In this document: positions 12,534 to 24,720 of the stretch, piece after piece | How the letters are laid out: the number at the start of each line of letters is the position of its first letter | Position numbering within the stretch: position 1 is the first letter of the stretch | Assembly (NCBI GenBank): GCA_963921825.1 | Contig: OY997594.1 | Location: forward strand, 16,497,001-16,561,000 | Length of the DNA: 64,000 bases | Direction of reading: 5' to 3' | Source of the DNA: Erodium maritimum | Taxonomy: Eukaryota; Streptophyta; Magnoliopsida; Geraniales; Geraniaceae | Position numbers and translations under genes: made by a program | The notes under the pieces: generated by a model | Database searches by the model: none | What the model saw: only the letters and a program-made list of their open reading frames with translations | Told to the model about the DNA's origin: nothing

Positions 12534-12999
12534 TGAAAGTCTAAATATGCGATCTAGCATGCTTTCAATAACCGAATAAAGCAAAACTAAATCGACAAGT
12601 GCGGAAACGTGTAAATCGACTAACCTCCCGCCATAGCCATGAAGGTAGAGATACCTTGGGGCGTTGGTGCTTCTAAGCCCTTGCACAACTCTCTTTATGA
12701 TGGTGTAGCTCATCCAATTTCGAAATGCTCACTATGAACTTATGGAGAGTGTAGAGTATTAAGTTGTGTGGGCTTAGGGACCAAACCCATCCTTATATAG
12801 TGCACTAGCTCTATCCATCATAGAGCTCAAAATGATGACATGGGATATGCAAATCTGATGGAAATATAGGACCACCAATGCATGACAATAGCTTCTAAAA
12901 GCTAACTTTAATGGAGAAGTGTGAAGGCCTACTTTCATCATGATGACGTCTCATACATGAATGACCTCCACTAAGACATAGTATTTTAATATTCTAACA
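12534..12999 (-). mobile_element. Inner copia LTR nested in the outer copia element (fossil)
   Basis: A 466-base segment beginning TGAAAGTC and ending CTAACA lies directly beside CTCTGATACCA at about 12521-12531. On the minus strand this is a second TGGTATCAGAG-type tRNA-Met primer site. This marks the 5' LTR of another copia-type element whose body runs leftward. A partner LTR was not found, so the inner copy is incomplete. Its LTR is not similar to the outer element's LTRs. Confidence 0.6.
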
Positions 13000-13017
13000 T
13001 ATATATATATATATATA

Positions 13018-13274
13018 GGGGCTATCGAGTACAAACCTTGTTTCGGGTCAGAACGTAGAATTAATCTGAACCATTGATTATCCAAATCGGATGGCCACCG
13101 AAATTCAGGGGGGGTGGGGGGTGATTGATTACGAAATCAATTACAAGATATGCATTAATTAAAAAGATATTAAAAGATATGCATTAAATTTGGGCCTTTA
13201 ATTTTACGATTCAATGGCCCAGATTGAAAATTCTACGTTATGACGAAAGATACAAGTTTGTACCTGATAGTTAT

Positions 13275-13276
<2 letters not shown>
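13018..13276. repeat. MITE embedded in a (TA)n microsatellite
   Basis: The two ends are inverted repeats of about 75 bases. The left arm has GAGTACAAACCTTGT, AACGTAGAATT and CCATTGATT. The reverse complement of the right arm has AGGTACAAACTTGTAT, AACGTAGAATT and CCATTGAAT in the same order. There is no coding content. It is bordered by (TA)n on both sides, about 19 bases on the left (12999-13017) and 84 on the right (13277-13360). This arrangement recalls the rice Micron elements, which sit in (TA)n tracts. Confidence 0.75.

Positions 13277-13360
<84 letters not shown>
13277..13360. repeat. (TA)n microsatellite
   Basis: About 42 uninterrupted TA units directly follow the inverted-repeat element. 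The length is probably variable between individuals and may be imprecise in the assembly. Confidence 0.98.
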
Positions 13361-13363
<3 letters not shown>

Positions 13364-15018
13364 TACAAGTTCAAGTAACAAAAATAAAAGAACAATCAAT
13401 ACGTACGTATACATGTTTACGGTTCATGTGTAAATTATTATAAATGCCATGTAATTTAACAGTTCATGTATACATGTACAGTTAAGGAAACACATATACA
13501 TTAATCAATCAAGTGTACTTTAATATTTGGCTTTTAATACAATTTAAACAAACATACATATAAACACATGGGCACATGTTCATGGCAACACATATGAATA
13601 ACCAACAAGACATATATAGTTTTATATATAAGTTTCAGTAAAAGTTAAAACAACCATACCCAAAAAAAAGACATAATTAACTATTAGTTGTCGTAGAAGC
13701 CAAATCAATAAACACTTAAAGAACAAAACAATAAACATAAAAGTTCAAGTTCAAGTTCAAGTTCAAGTACTGTAATCGGTAAAGGCTAAAAAGAAATTAT
13801 GGATTGTTATGAACCTAACAACAACTCCTTCTTTAATCACGTTCATATCAGCCACCGATTATCAGAACTTAATTTAATACATTCAAGTAAAGAATAAAGT
13901 ACTTTTAGGAACCATCGATAATCAACTAGTGATGGAAAATTTCAGATTAAGAGTGGTGAATTAAATGAGTTATTAACCATGCTCTGATACCACTGTAGGA
14001 AATTAATATCGTTTCTATGAACTTTGATGCGGAATTGAAGACGAACGTTAAAACTCAGTTTAATTCAACCATATCAATCTATACTTCTATAATACGAACG
14101 AGAAGAATTAAATACGTATATGACATACCCGATTCCATGATTTCCTTTTGCTCTTGAACCTTGAGTGTTTTTCTTCTCTCTCTCCTTTCTCCTTTCTCTT
14201 CTCTGTAATGGTTCAGAGAGTGGTTTCTCTAACTTGTTCAATTAGGGAGAAAGAAGGGAATAAAAACCCCCTATAACCAACTCATCCTTTGGGCTCAACC
14301 ACCATAACATTGGGCTTCCTTAATTGAATGGTTATTTAGTACATGGACCACTAATTCAGAAATTAATTAACAAACTGATCCCAAATTCTGATGCTTCCTA
14401 CGACTATTGGTAAGGACCTTATCCACTGACTCGCCTTGTTGTTTAATGAGAAAGGAAAAGCTCTAAGTCATACTGCCTCCTCTATGACTCCATTGATTTT
14501 GAATGTATCGCAGATTTCTAAGAACATAGTCAAATGGTCCATATGATCCTCGTGAGCATTCCCATGAAACGGGGCACTCTTCAGCAGATTCAAGAGTGAG
14601 TCATCATTCTTGAACTAGTTGGCTGCAACTACTGGCCTTAGTGCTCGATCCATACCCTATAGTATACGGAGTACCGTACTCTATCAACACTCTTTTGTCT
14701 TGGTGCTGATTCAATAGCAGGGGGGTGGTTCCCTTGTTGATATCTGGTAGGAGGTTATGGCGTTTGATCCACAATATCACCAAGTCTAAGCTGGTTGATG
14801 AGATTGTTCGGGTCCTTTCAATGTGGAGGGTCCGTTTTTGCTAATTTCATCTCCCTTGTAAATGTCCAGCGTTCCTCTCAACCAAAATCTGTAGGAAATA
14901 AACTCGGAGATTGGTGAGATCGCAAATGCATAAATTACAAAAACAAATGAAACAACCTCAAAACATAATGAAAATATAAGCTTTCTTTAGTTGCTCCCCG
15001 ACAACGACACCATTAACT

Positions 15019-16539
15019 TGACTCCTTGAGAGTTAACATAGTATTTCGATTCATGTCCGGTTATCGTACCCAAAGAAGCAGTAAAACAGTCACTCGATTT
15101 AAAATCCGTTACTTAATTTGTTTATGAAAAAAGTTAGAATTGGTTTCGAAAATGTAAATAACAAGTTGAAATTTAAGGAAAAAGAAACAGAAGTCGAGTA
15201 AGAGACAAAACATCAGGTGTTGTGAAATGCAAGGGAAAAGTGATATAGGATTTTAACGGGGTGACAATATGACTAATAATTCGTAGGCATTCGTATTTAC
15301 ACGTGCAGACAAGTTTGGTTTAAAGGCAACGAAAATTCTCTCAACTAATCCTAAACATATCACGATTGAATTAAGACCCTATTATAATCTAACTACCTAG
15401 TTATTTCTAATCTAGGTGTCGAGAGACATAAAACATTAAGATTCGTGAATTCCTCTAGCTTTCGGGGTTGTATCCTATAACTATTGCACTCGTGTTAACA
15501 TAACTTTATTAGAGATTAGTTTTAAACTCGAGTTGCATAATCCTTCGTCCTTTTAGCAATTCTCATTTCTCAATTGTTGAATGCTAAAACCTAAACATCT
15601 ATCAAGTGATCAATTTGATAAAGCAATAAACGTAAATCATGCAAACAATAACCTAAACACAAATTGCATAGAGTAGATAGGAAAGCTTTGAATTATTTCA
15701 TCAAATTGTTTCCCCTAGTCCTAGATCAATGGAAATTTAGCTCATGATGGAGAAGAAGAACAAGCACAAAGATTAAGAACAACTATAGACAAACATATTT
15801 CAATGAGTTTGATACACAATACCCAAATCAAAGGTTCTCCAAAGGTTTTTTCAATCTACTTTTCTTGCACTTCTCTTCTTTCAAGCTTCAATCCCCAACT
15901 TTCTAAGGTCCTCCTCCTTCAACATCAAAAATCTCCTCTTCAATCTTATAGCTCTCTAGGATTTGTCCTAATGCAATACCCCTTTTCTCAATTAGTGATC
16001 CCCTCTTTATAGGACCCAAATTTGATCTTTTTCTTCTCCAAATCGGAATTGGAATAGGTAAATTCCCTTTTGGATTCTTATTTTTAAGCATAAAACGGAA
16101 CTGGGAGAAGACCCGACGCGCGTAGCCTATAACACAGCCCGGGGTGGGACTAACTACAAGCCGTATAGCTTAACGGAGTGAGACTTTGGACGACCCGTTA
16201 GGCTTTTCCCAGGTAAGGCCTCTAGATGACCCGTTAGGCTTCTTGGGGCGGGCCTCTAAACGGCCCGTTAGGCTTCCCTAGTCGGGCCTTTGGACGACTC
16301 GTTTAGCTTCCCGGGGTGAGTGTCCGAACATTTTTACGACTTTTTGGTGGCGCCTCTTCATTTCTGATCACCCAAGCCCTACATATCCTTATTTTGCTCC
16401 GAATGCTTGAAAATAATCGAATTAGGGCTAACTGCATGGAAAGAGAGATAAATGCATTAAAACGTTCTAACCTGGGACCGAAAAGATCAAGATGTGGACT
16501 TAAAACATCAAAAACTGATGCATTTTTGCGTCCACATCA
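15019..16539 (-). mobile_element. 5' LTR of the Athila-like fossil
   Basis: On the minus strand the segment opens with TGATGTGGACGC near 16539 and closes next to the tRNA-Asp-type primer site at about 14991-15012. The length of about 1.5 kb fits Athila LTRs. The 3' LTR partner is absent, so boundaries rest on the TG start and the primer site alone. Small open frames within it (for example 15803-16012 and 16316-16744) have no recognisable product. Confidence 0.6.
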
Positions 16540-17738
16540 CCACCCCTCATTTTATCACCCATTTATGTTTCCTAACTCTTATCTCTTACAGTCATCCTAT
16601 CTTCCAATTTCTGTTGTAGCCGTCCTCATCTATATCTGTCCAGTTCTGTCAAGTCCTACAACTAGAATCGATTGGTCGATTAAAAATAATATCAGATTGG
16701 AGTTTTTGCCTGATATTAACCAAAAAAATATTAAATACTTGTGATGGTGGGGAGTTATTGGGAACTAAAGGTTCTAATCGGATGGTTAAAGTTCTTATTA
16801 ATGTTAAATAACCAACCGTTTTCTATATCTACGTATAAAGTATACCATTTTAAACAACAAATCGCATAACGTGACTCTCTTGATGATCTTCATTGATAAT
16901 CGATTGTAAACTAAAAATCGTGATTGTTATTTCTTCACGGAGCACGTTCATAAGAAAGTTGAATTACGGTATTCCGTAAAAGAAATACACGACCACAAAC
17001 TACCATAATTATTAGTTCAAATTCTATGTTACCAAAAGACTTTTAAAAAACGGTCATTTTATACAATTTATCATTGACGAATTGATGTTTGTTGGCGCAT
17101 ATTTGATTGGAAACCGTCGTGACTAGTTGCCGAACACGCTGGAGTTTGAGCATTTGGCCACTACGGAGGAGCTCGCCGTTGTGAGGGACGAGAGTCCTGG
17201 GGCCGACAAGCGGGAGGACTACCACTACTATGGTCGGAGGGTTTCGACAAACAGATACGACGGTGGGAGCTCCGATATGTCGCATGAAAAGCCAGATCAA
17301 TAACCGGAGAAGAACCTAGATCTATGGCAGGTTAAGGAGGGACAACATAATTAGATCTGAGGGAGGTCGATGTCCTCGACGAAGGTATCAATGCCAAACG
17401 TGCTTGGGGACGCATAGATGGGGCTGCTCCTCGATGAGGCTTCACTGGCGCGACATAATACACTTGTAGAGAGAGCTGCGACTCGTGGAAGACGACTAGA
17501 AGAAGATTAAAAAAACGAGAAGTTGTCGAGACAAAGAAGAGGGTGAGAGGAAGGATTGTCGACAACCTTCATAACCGAAACCACGATAATCGTAGACGAT
17601 GACAACGGGGAGAACAATTGAGCGTCAGAGAGGTTTCGATTCGGAGGGAAGAAAACAAAAGGTGAGGAGGAGCTCGCTTCTTCGTATACCAATTATTTTG
17701 CAAAAGTTTATAAACTTAGAAAATATTAATCCTATAAA
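16540..17738. other. Intergenic, no gene recognised
   Basis: No supported host gene was found. The part from about 17040 to 17700 is less AT-rich and holds several short minus-strand open frames (such as 17332-17565 and 17507-17692). They have no recognisable domain and look like the 5' part of an old retroposon. Confidence 0.4.
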
Positions 17739-19105
17739 GAATTAGAACCGTGCCGCTGCCATGTTCTCTCTCAAAGAGAGCCCTAGCTATGGTGGCCGCA
17801 AGTTGCAAAAGAGCCTATGTGCTCTTTGGTCCAGTGAAGGGTGCCTCATGATTACGAGCATCCTCATCAACAGGGCTCTGTTGAATAGGACGGCGGCGTC
17901 CAGTTTTGTGATGACCAAGGGATTGGCCATGGCTCTTGCCATGGCCATGACTTTCTCCATGGCCATGACTTTCATGGTGTGTGTTCTCCATACCAAACTA
18001 TGGTATGGACGTCCATTATCTCTCCACGGCAATGCGAAGGCGGCGGCTTCGCTACTTTCGGATCTTCCCACGGAGATTATGTCGCAGCCTCTCCCTTCTC
18101 TCTGTGAGCTAGGGGTAGGGTTATGTGAAAAATCACCTCCGGTGGTCGAGGGGTTTGGTACTGACGGCGAGATCGGCGTGGGCGTCGAGGACGCGGTGGG
18201 GCCGCTGGATGAGTCTGGCGGTGGTATGGTGTCGCCGGGGGAGGGCACGACGCTACCCCTTGTGTTCGCTTCGGTCCGAAGACCGGTGGGAGGAGGCCGG
18301 GGTGGAGGTGAACGACCCAGGCAAGGATCTAGTCTGGATCGAGCGTCAGCGAGGGGCCCGAGTATCCGGGCTCGTCGAGGGGCGAGGATGGTTGAGCCGG
18401 AGCCAAGGAACTCGATGGGACGGGCACCGCAGGCGGCGGCTTTGGGGCTGGTGGTGGAGATCTCGTCGGCGGCGGCGGTAGCTTGGCGAAGAAGCCAGGG
18501 TAAGGGCGTACTGCAAGAGAACCCTAACCCTAATGGGCCGACTCTGGGCCGTGGGGATGGGATGGGCTGCACGAATGGGCTTATGCAGGATGCGAGTGGA
18601 TCACACGCAGCAGCGGCGGGGGGCTACAAGCACCCTCGCCTACAGGAATGAGTCTGAGGTGGCCCGGGGAGGGGTGGGTCGACTTTGACCCCTTCCCGGC
18701 GGATAGATGGCGACGGTTCCATCTTCAGTCGATAACTGTCTCCCCTACCAGTCCAGAGTCAGCAAACCCGTGTTCAGGAGCCCTACCATTATCAGTCCAG
18801 AGAGGACGACGCACGCTGACACACCGAGGGAGATGGAGGTCCACCAGTATTCAATTCAACTTGGTTGGCTCGCCTCGTCCCATGTTGGAAGAAGCATGCT
18901 GTATCGGTGTCACCAGACGCTACCGCAGATATCCCCTTCGTCCGCAAAATCCATTACCAGAGCCGGTTTTATTGCTTTCAATTCATTTCTACTTATTAGT
19001 TGGATTGTTATGTAGGTGGGGTACATTTCAGTACCTACCAAACTCTTTTATCATGTTTTAATACAAATTGCAATATTTATTCTCAAAAAAAAAAATCCTA
19101 TAAAC
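17739..19105 (+). mobile_element. Short LINE-like retroposon with the R1 3' module
   Basis: The insert ends in an A-rich tail (CTCAAAAAAAAAAATCC near 19081-19096). It is flanked by similar sequence, AATCCTATAAA, on the left (about 17728-17738) and again right after the tail (about 19094-19104). This fits target-primed insertion. The GC-rich body has long open frames on both strands (for example 17761-18651 +). They share no known domain and no reverse transcriptase is present. The last 450 bases (about 18606-19060) are one of five copies of a dispersed 3' module, called R1 here. It lies immediately upstream of the GDI gene. Confidence 0.6.
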
Positions 19106-19407
19106 AAAAAAAGAAAAGAAAATATTAATCCTAAATCGTAGGGACATATTGGTAAATGTAGAATTGGATAGGGAGAGCATCTTGGTTCCGTGGACTCAGC
19201 CCAATGTTCTCGAGAATTAGAAATTTATTTTCTCGTCATAAAATAGACTCGTCTAATCTCAGAGCTTACCTCCTTCATCAAACAAAGCATCTCTCCCTTT
19301 CTCTCTCTTCCTCAGACTATTCATATATAAACTCTGACATCAACCTCTCTCAAAACCCTAACCTTCTCTCGTCTCGATCCAATACCGATCTCAATCTCCG
19401 AATCGCC

Positions 19408-22400
19408 ATGGATGAAGAGTACGACGTCATAGTGCTCGGCACTGGTCTCAAGGAATGCATTCTCAGCGGCCTTCTCTCCGTCGACGGCCTCAAGGTCTTC
19501 TCTTCTTTGACTCTTCCTTGACTTCAATCATCGCTGCAATTTTTTGGTCTGAACATTTCAGTTTATTTGAACTGTTATAGATCGTTTTTGTCTTACTGAG
19601 ATTTGTACTCGATCTCGCCGATCTAGATGTTTTTACCCGATTCTGTGATGAGTATTGACTTGTTGAGTGCCCGATTTTGATTATATGTATTTCGATCTGA
19701 TCTTGTTTAGTTAAGCTTACCAATCAAGTTCTCAATTGCTGATTTTGATGCGATGCTATTTAGTTCTACTTTGGGAAAAACCAAAATTGTTCAGTATTAC
19801 TTGAAACTTAAGTTTGATCTGCCTAGAGGATACACTATATGGTTGCTTTGGTCACTATTAACCTTGTTTCTGGTTGTGGAAATGCAAATGGTTCTATTTA
19901 ATGCTATTGACCTTGTAACATTCTTGGTTGGATTTGGCATTTGATTCCATAAAGTTGGGTCTCATATTCTTAATGCTCTTCAATGTGCAATTTGTACTGT
20001 ACTTATTTAATACTGATCTTTATACAATAAAACAGGTCCTGCACATGGATCGGAATGACTATTACGGAGGGGAATCTACTTCACTGAATCTTATTCAGGT
20101 TTTGTTTTGTTTTTTCATTTCATATTCTTGTGCTATTTGCAAAAAAATTACATTCTCAATGGGTTTACTAAATTCTGTAATTACAGCTTTGGAAGCGGTT
20201 TAGAGGAGAGGATAAGCCCCCTGCACACCTTGGTTCTAGCAGGGATTACAATGTGGATATGATCCCTAAGGTTTCTTCTTCTTCTCATTGACTTTGTTTT
20301 ATCTTGCTTACTTACTAGACCAGTGGACTTCCCATTCCATGTACTGATCTTCTGATTGTTTTTTATTGACTAGTTTATGATGGCAAATGGTACTCTTGTA
20401 CGTGTTCTCATCCATACGGATGTTACGAAGTATCTATCCTTTAAAGCTGTAGATGGAAGCTTTGTCTACAATAAAGGAAAGGTATATGTTTTATTCACAC
20501 GTTGCTTGTTGTCTATTTTTGAATTTTAAACATACTCATTTTCTATGATCTCGAATCTCTACATTAGGTGCACAAAGTGCCAGCAACCGACATGGAGGCT
20601 CTAAAATCCCCTCTTATGGGTTTATTTGAGAAACGCCGTGCTCGCAATTTCTTCATATATGTTCAGGATTACGATGAAAGTGATCCTAGAACACACGCGG
20701 GGATGGACTTGACGAGAGTGACTACCAAAGAACTGATTGCGTAAGCTCTTAGGTTTTGCATTTACATTCCGTGTGTCTATTCACTAGGAGTCTAAACGTA
20801 TTTCAAACAATGTCTGTTCTCTTGCATGCATATGTGCAGTTGGAACTAAGATAGAAAGAATTACTTTATTTTGCTCTTGTGAATCTGTTACTGAACGACA
20901 ATGGGTTTGAACTTTTCTTCGAACTCAAGCATGACTAATCTGCCGCATTTCAACAATTTCATTTGTTTCTATGCAACCCTGTTACTTGAAGTAGAGTAGG
21001 TTGTATGACTCCAAGTGGTTGTCAGCCTGTTATTTATTTATCTATCTATATTTATGTGTTTGCTTATGGTTACTCATGATGATTACTTCATGTTCACTCT
21101 GTCTGTACACTTTTAAAGTATGAAACATGTGGGCCATTCTCATGCTTATTTCCGTTTGTTTAGCATTTTAGCAGTAGCTTAGCAAGACGTAGCTGCTTCA
21201 ATTGTAAGTAACAATGGGATAACAAGATGACATTAACTTATTCATCTTTTCAACTTGTATTTCTTGCAGAAAATATGGTCTTGATGATAACACTATTGAC
21301 TTTATTGGTCATGCATTAGCTCTTCATAGAGATGATCGTTACCTGAATGAACCTGCACTGGATACTGTGAAGAGAATGAAGGTGAAAACCACCTTGGTTT
21401 AATTTTTGTCTTTTGTTTATTGTACAATATAATTTTTTAACTAATATTGTTTCTGTCAATCATGTAATAGCTATATTCTGAGTCTCTTGCACGATTTCAA
21501 GGAGGATCACCATATATTTACCCTCTGTATGGACTAGGGGAGCTGCCACAGGTGCCTTAACTCTCTGCTTACCTCTCCCTATATATTCTTAAAGAGAACT
21601 GGTGTCACAGTTGATTGATATTTCTAATTCTTCAGGCATTTGCCCGACTCAGTGCTGTTTATGGGGGTACATATATGTTGAACAAACCTGAATGCAAGGT
21701 ATTTCCTTTACATTTCTCAAATGTGACACTTTTGTCCCCTTTATGGCTTTCCATTTTATTTTGATCTGTAAAGGAAAAGCCTCGTAAAGATTTAGTAATG
21801 TTCTACACATGAAGTCTGATACCGTTTAATTACCAGGTAGAATTTGACGAGGAAGGCAAAGTAACTGGTGTGACTTCCGAGGGGGAAACTGCTAGGTGCA
21901 AAAAGGTTGTTTGTGATCCGTCCTACTTACCCAACAAGGTAATAGTTATATCAGATATTAGTTATTTTGTATTTATTCCTTCATCAACTAGTGTTCTTAA
22001 TAGCACACAGTTAGTGCTTCTTGTATTGAACTTGATCCAACTTAATCATATATATTTATGAGAAATGTTGCTTTCTAGTGAAAACTATCCAAATTTGTTT
22101 AGGCTGATCCTAGAAGCAAGTGTGAATGAGGTGATGCATACTGGAATTATCTAACCTAATATTATTGTGATTCGGCTGATTTAGGAATGCGAACCCTACA
22201 TTTTTCATTCTTATCCTCACTAAAACCTCTCCCTTTTACAGGTTAGGAAGGTTGGGAAGGTTGCAAGGGCTATTGCAATTATGAGCCATCCTATTCCCAA
22301 CACCAATGATTCTCATTCAGTGCAGGTTATCCTGCCTCAGAAGCAGCTGGGTCGCAAATCAGACATGTAAGTTTGCTTGTGTTATTTCCTTGAAGATGCT

Positions 22401-23521
22401 TATGTTGGCAATAGTGTATGTTCTTTCATCAGTGCAATACTTTATTTTAACATTTTAGGAAAGTTGTGCAATTATTTGGTATTTGCGTATTTTTTTGACA
22501 GCATAGTTGGTAGTTTTTGCAAAGGCGGAGATGATGAATTGTTAGCTTTGGTGGGTGGGACCGTATTAATCTAATATCCCTTATGTGCTTGTTAACATTC
22601 ACTTCAGTTCAAGTCAAGCAAGGAATATTAAGAGGACAAGACTAGTTTTGTGTTTTGTACCTGTACCCTTTGGTTGATTCTTTTACGGTTTTGCAGGTAT
22701 CTTTTCTGCTGTTCATATTCTCATAATGTTGCTCCAAGGGGGAAGTTCATTGCATTTGTATCAACTGAGGCAGAGACTGATCAACCTGAGATTGAACTGA
22801 AGGCTGGAATTGACCTTCTAGGGCCTGTTGATGAAATTTTCTATGAAATTTATGACAGATATGAGCCAGTAAATGAACCTGATTTGGACAATTGTTTCAT
22901 CTCTACGGTGAGTTGACCATAGTTTCTCTAAAAGCGTCTGATCCCTACATTCTTTCCTTTGCCCTATACTATAAATGTGATACATACTAATTTTAATCCT
23001 ATGCTACTTTTTAACAGAGTTATGATGCAACAACACACTTTGAATCAACTGTCATCGATGTGCTTAATATGTATACCATGATAACTGGGAAGGTATGAAC
23101 TTTAACTATGCTACCCCCCATTCCTATTGTCAAACTAATTTATCATCCTATAGGTTCAGTTATTCTGGTTTGAGCTTTGTATTTCTGTTCGTGTCTTCAA
23201 ATGATATGCTATTGGTGAATATATGTGTGTCAGTATTTGTGAAAAAGATATAGACACAGTCCAGAATTGTTGTTTTACTAACACTTGGTACCCATGATTG
23301 ACTAGACAAGTTGGGTTTTATCTGCATCTTGGTATCATCATTTGGCTGCTTTACTTCTAGGGTTCCATAATCTTTATTTTACAATTAAACGCAGAACGAT
23401 GTAGCTCTGTAAGAATCAATTAGAGAAGATTTGTTTTGTACAAGTAATCATATGTTATTTTTGGACACAGGCCGTTGACCTCAGTGTGGACTTGAGTGCT
23501 GCCAGTGCTGCTGAAGAATGA
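19408..23521 (+). CDS. GDI: Rab GDP dissociation inhibitor (GDI), 13 exons
   Basis: The product extracts GDP-bound, prenylated Rab GTPases from membranes and keeps them soluble in the cytosol for recycling in vesicle traffic. Exons: 19408-19494, 20036-20098, 20187-20270, 20374-20481, 20568-20740, 21270-21381, 21471-21551, 21636-21698, 21837-21938, 22242-22366, 22697-22907, 23018-23092, 23471-23521. All introns are GT-AG, and the 1335 coding bases give 444 residues, a normal GDI length. The N-terminus [20 protein letters not shown] carries the FAD-like GxGxxx fold start, followed by [13 protein letters not shown] second conserved GDI block, [17 protein letters not shown], lies at about residues 219-236. 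The protein ends in an acidic tail, AASAAEE, and has no prenylation or membrane signal. The start is the first ATG in the conserved N-terminus. The Rab escort protein is a relative but is longer and has inserts not seen here. Confidence 0.97.
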
Positions 23522-23957
23522 AGGCATCAAATGTAGTGACTCGAACTGATATTTGTACTTTGTTCCATGTCTCTTACAACGTGAATGTTTGCTGGTTGGA
23601 TTTGTCTCATGATTATGGATTGAACTTGCACTCAGTTTCTGTTTCTTACGATAAATTATAAACTGTTTACATGTTCATCTGATCACTCTGTACAGCTTTT
23701 AGAGTCCCCATTTCATTTTCTTCTCTTCTTATGCCTACCGGTAAAACCGTGCTATTCTAAAGTTTTAAAATGGTTAAATTGCTACTCAATTGAAGTGTTA
23801 CAATTTTTGGAGAAAGTAGTCTGTTATACTAAATACTATACTCTTACATGAAGAAATAATAATTTCTTTCTGATACAATGTCTTCGGACTAGGAGGTTGG
23901 ACAATGTAGTTTGGACTCACTATGAAGTAGACACAATTTTAATATAAAGCATCTTCT
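23522..23957. other. GDI 3' untranslated and downstream sequence
   Basis: AT-rich sequence follows the GDI stop codon and presumably holds its 3' untranslated region. No separate gene was seen. Confidence 0.4.
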
Positions 23958-24720
23958 TTTTTGAGTGGAAGGTATTACTTTTATTAATTCAAAGAGAAAG
24001 GGTCAGTATAATGACAATCTCTCGAAAGGTCAACTTCACAAACTCTTGATAAATTTCTCGGTGTCACAATCAGCTTTCGAAAAAAAGTAAAGAACTAGAA
24101 AACGTATTATCGAGAACCTCTCAAGATGATGTCTAAATGCTGTTTGATCCCATGTGGAGACTCTTCTCGTCGTGAGAAGTGCGATCAAACCTGATCTTAA
24201 CAATACTGAGAGGAAGACTCTTCTCGTCGTGAGAAGTGCGATCGAACCTGATCTTAACAATATCGAGAGGAAGATTCAGGAAACCCTCCTGGTAAAAATC
24301 TCCGAATCCCTGCTTACTCATTGAGCCTAGCAAGATTGCATAATATTTTTCGCCTGATTCGTCTGTTTTTTTTTCTCAACTATGTCGCCGGCCGTGTCCC
24401 TCCTCAAGACGTGAGAGACTAACACGGAGAGAACGAGCACCACCGTAATAAGAAGTTGCGGATCGTCGTTGATGCGACAACCTTCCGATATAATAACACT
24501 GGATTGTGGATGCACAGAGGAGAGCACCACATATACAGGGAGTCGCGGATCGTCGCCAATGCACCATCCTTTCGATACAACAACGTTGGATTGTGGATGA
24601 GCAAAGAAAAGTACTATCAAAAACAGAGAGAAGAAGAGACTCACGAGAGATCTCGTGGTGTTGACATGTTTATACGGTGGTGGTTTTGTAATAATGATTA
24701 CGGTGGTTAAGGTTGAAAAC
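23958..24720 (-). mobile_element. LINE-like retroposon fragment, family R2
   Basis: This shares sequence with 46440-46930 (opposite orientation), 55840-56040 and 30660-30850. A shared core around TCGTCGTGAG followed by CCTGATCTTAACA and TTTTACC-type sequence recurs in each. The left edge (TTTTATTAATTCAAAG) looks like the 3' end of a plant LINE in minus orientation. A 57-base internal unit beginning ACTCTTCTCGTCGTGAGAAG is duplicated in tandem (24160-24216 and 24217-24273). No reverse transcriptase is present. Confidence 0.55.

Larger units (their letters stand above)
10582..14372 (-). mobile_element. Ty1/copia element with both LTRs and AACTG duplications (fossil)
   Basis: Two direct repeats of about 379 bases, 10582-10960 and 13994-14372, both begin TGTAGGAAATTAATATCG and end TTAATTAACA. 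The flanks carry an exact 5-bp duplication, AACTG (10577-10581 and 14373-14377). Beside the right repeat the minus strand reads TGGTATCAGAGC, the usual copia primer site for initiator tRNA-Met. Beside the left repeat is a purine-rich tract. The element therefore runs on the minus strand. The internal part is only about 3 kb and has lost most of gag-pol. It also carries an inner LTR and a MITE. By eye the LTRs differ at about 10-12 positions (about 3%), suggesting insertion roughly one million years ago if a common plant rate applies. Confidence 0.93.
6905..16539 (-). mobile_element. Athila-like Ty3/gypsy fossil, split by two insertions
   Basis: An old gypsy element lies on the minus strand. 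Its 5' LTR is about 15019-16539. The primer-binding site at about 14991-15012 reads TGGTGTCGTTGTCGGGGA on the minus strand, a decayed form of the tRNA-Asp-type site of Athila elements. Gag-derived sequence lies at about 14373-14900 and again at about 6905-7308. The stretches between are later insertions: a copia element (10582-14372) and a solo LTR (7309-10548). Pol and the 3' LTR are not seen. The element is broken in many places and is the oldest layer of this stack. Confidence 0.7.

Noticed and set aside
13224-13443. Open frames rich in Tyr-Ile repeats
   Set aside because: They are the translated (TA)n microsatellite, not genes.
17761-18651. Long open frame of 296 codons and a 261-codon frame on the other strand
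   Set aside because: GC-rich retroposon DNA gives open frames on both strands; no domain, no introns and no conserved motif was seen.
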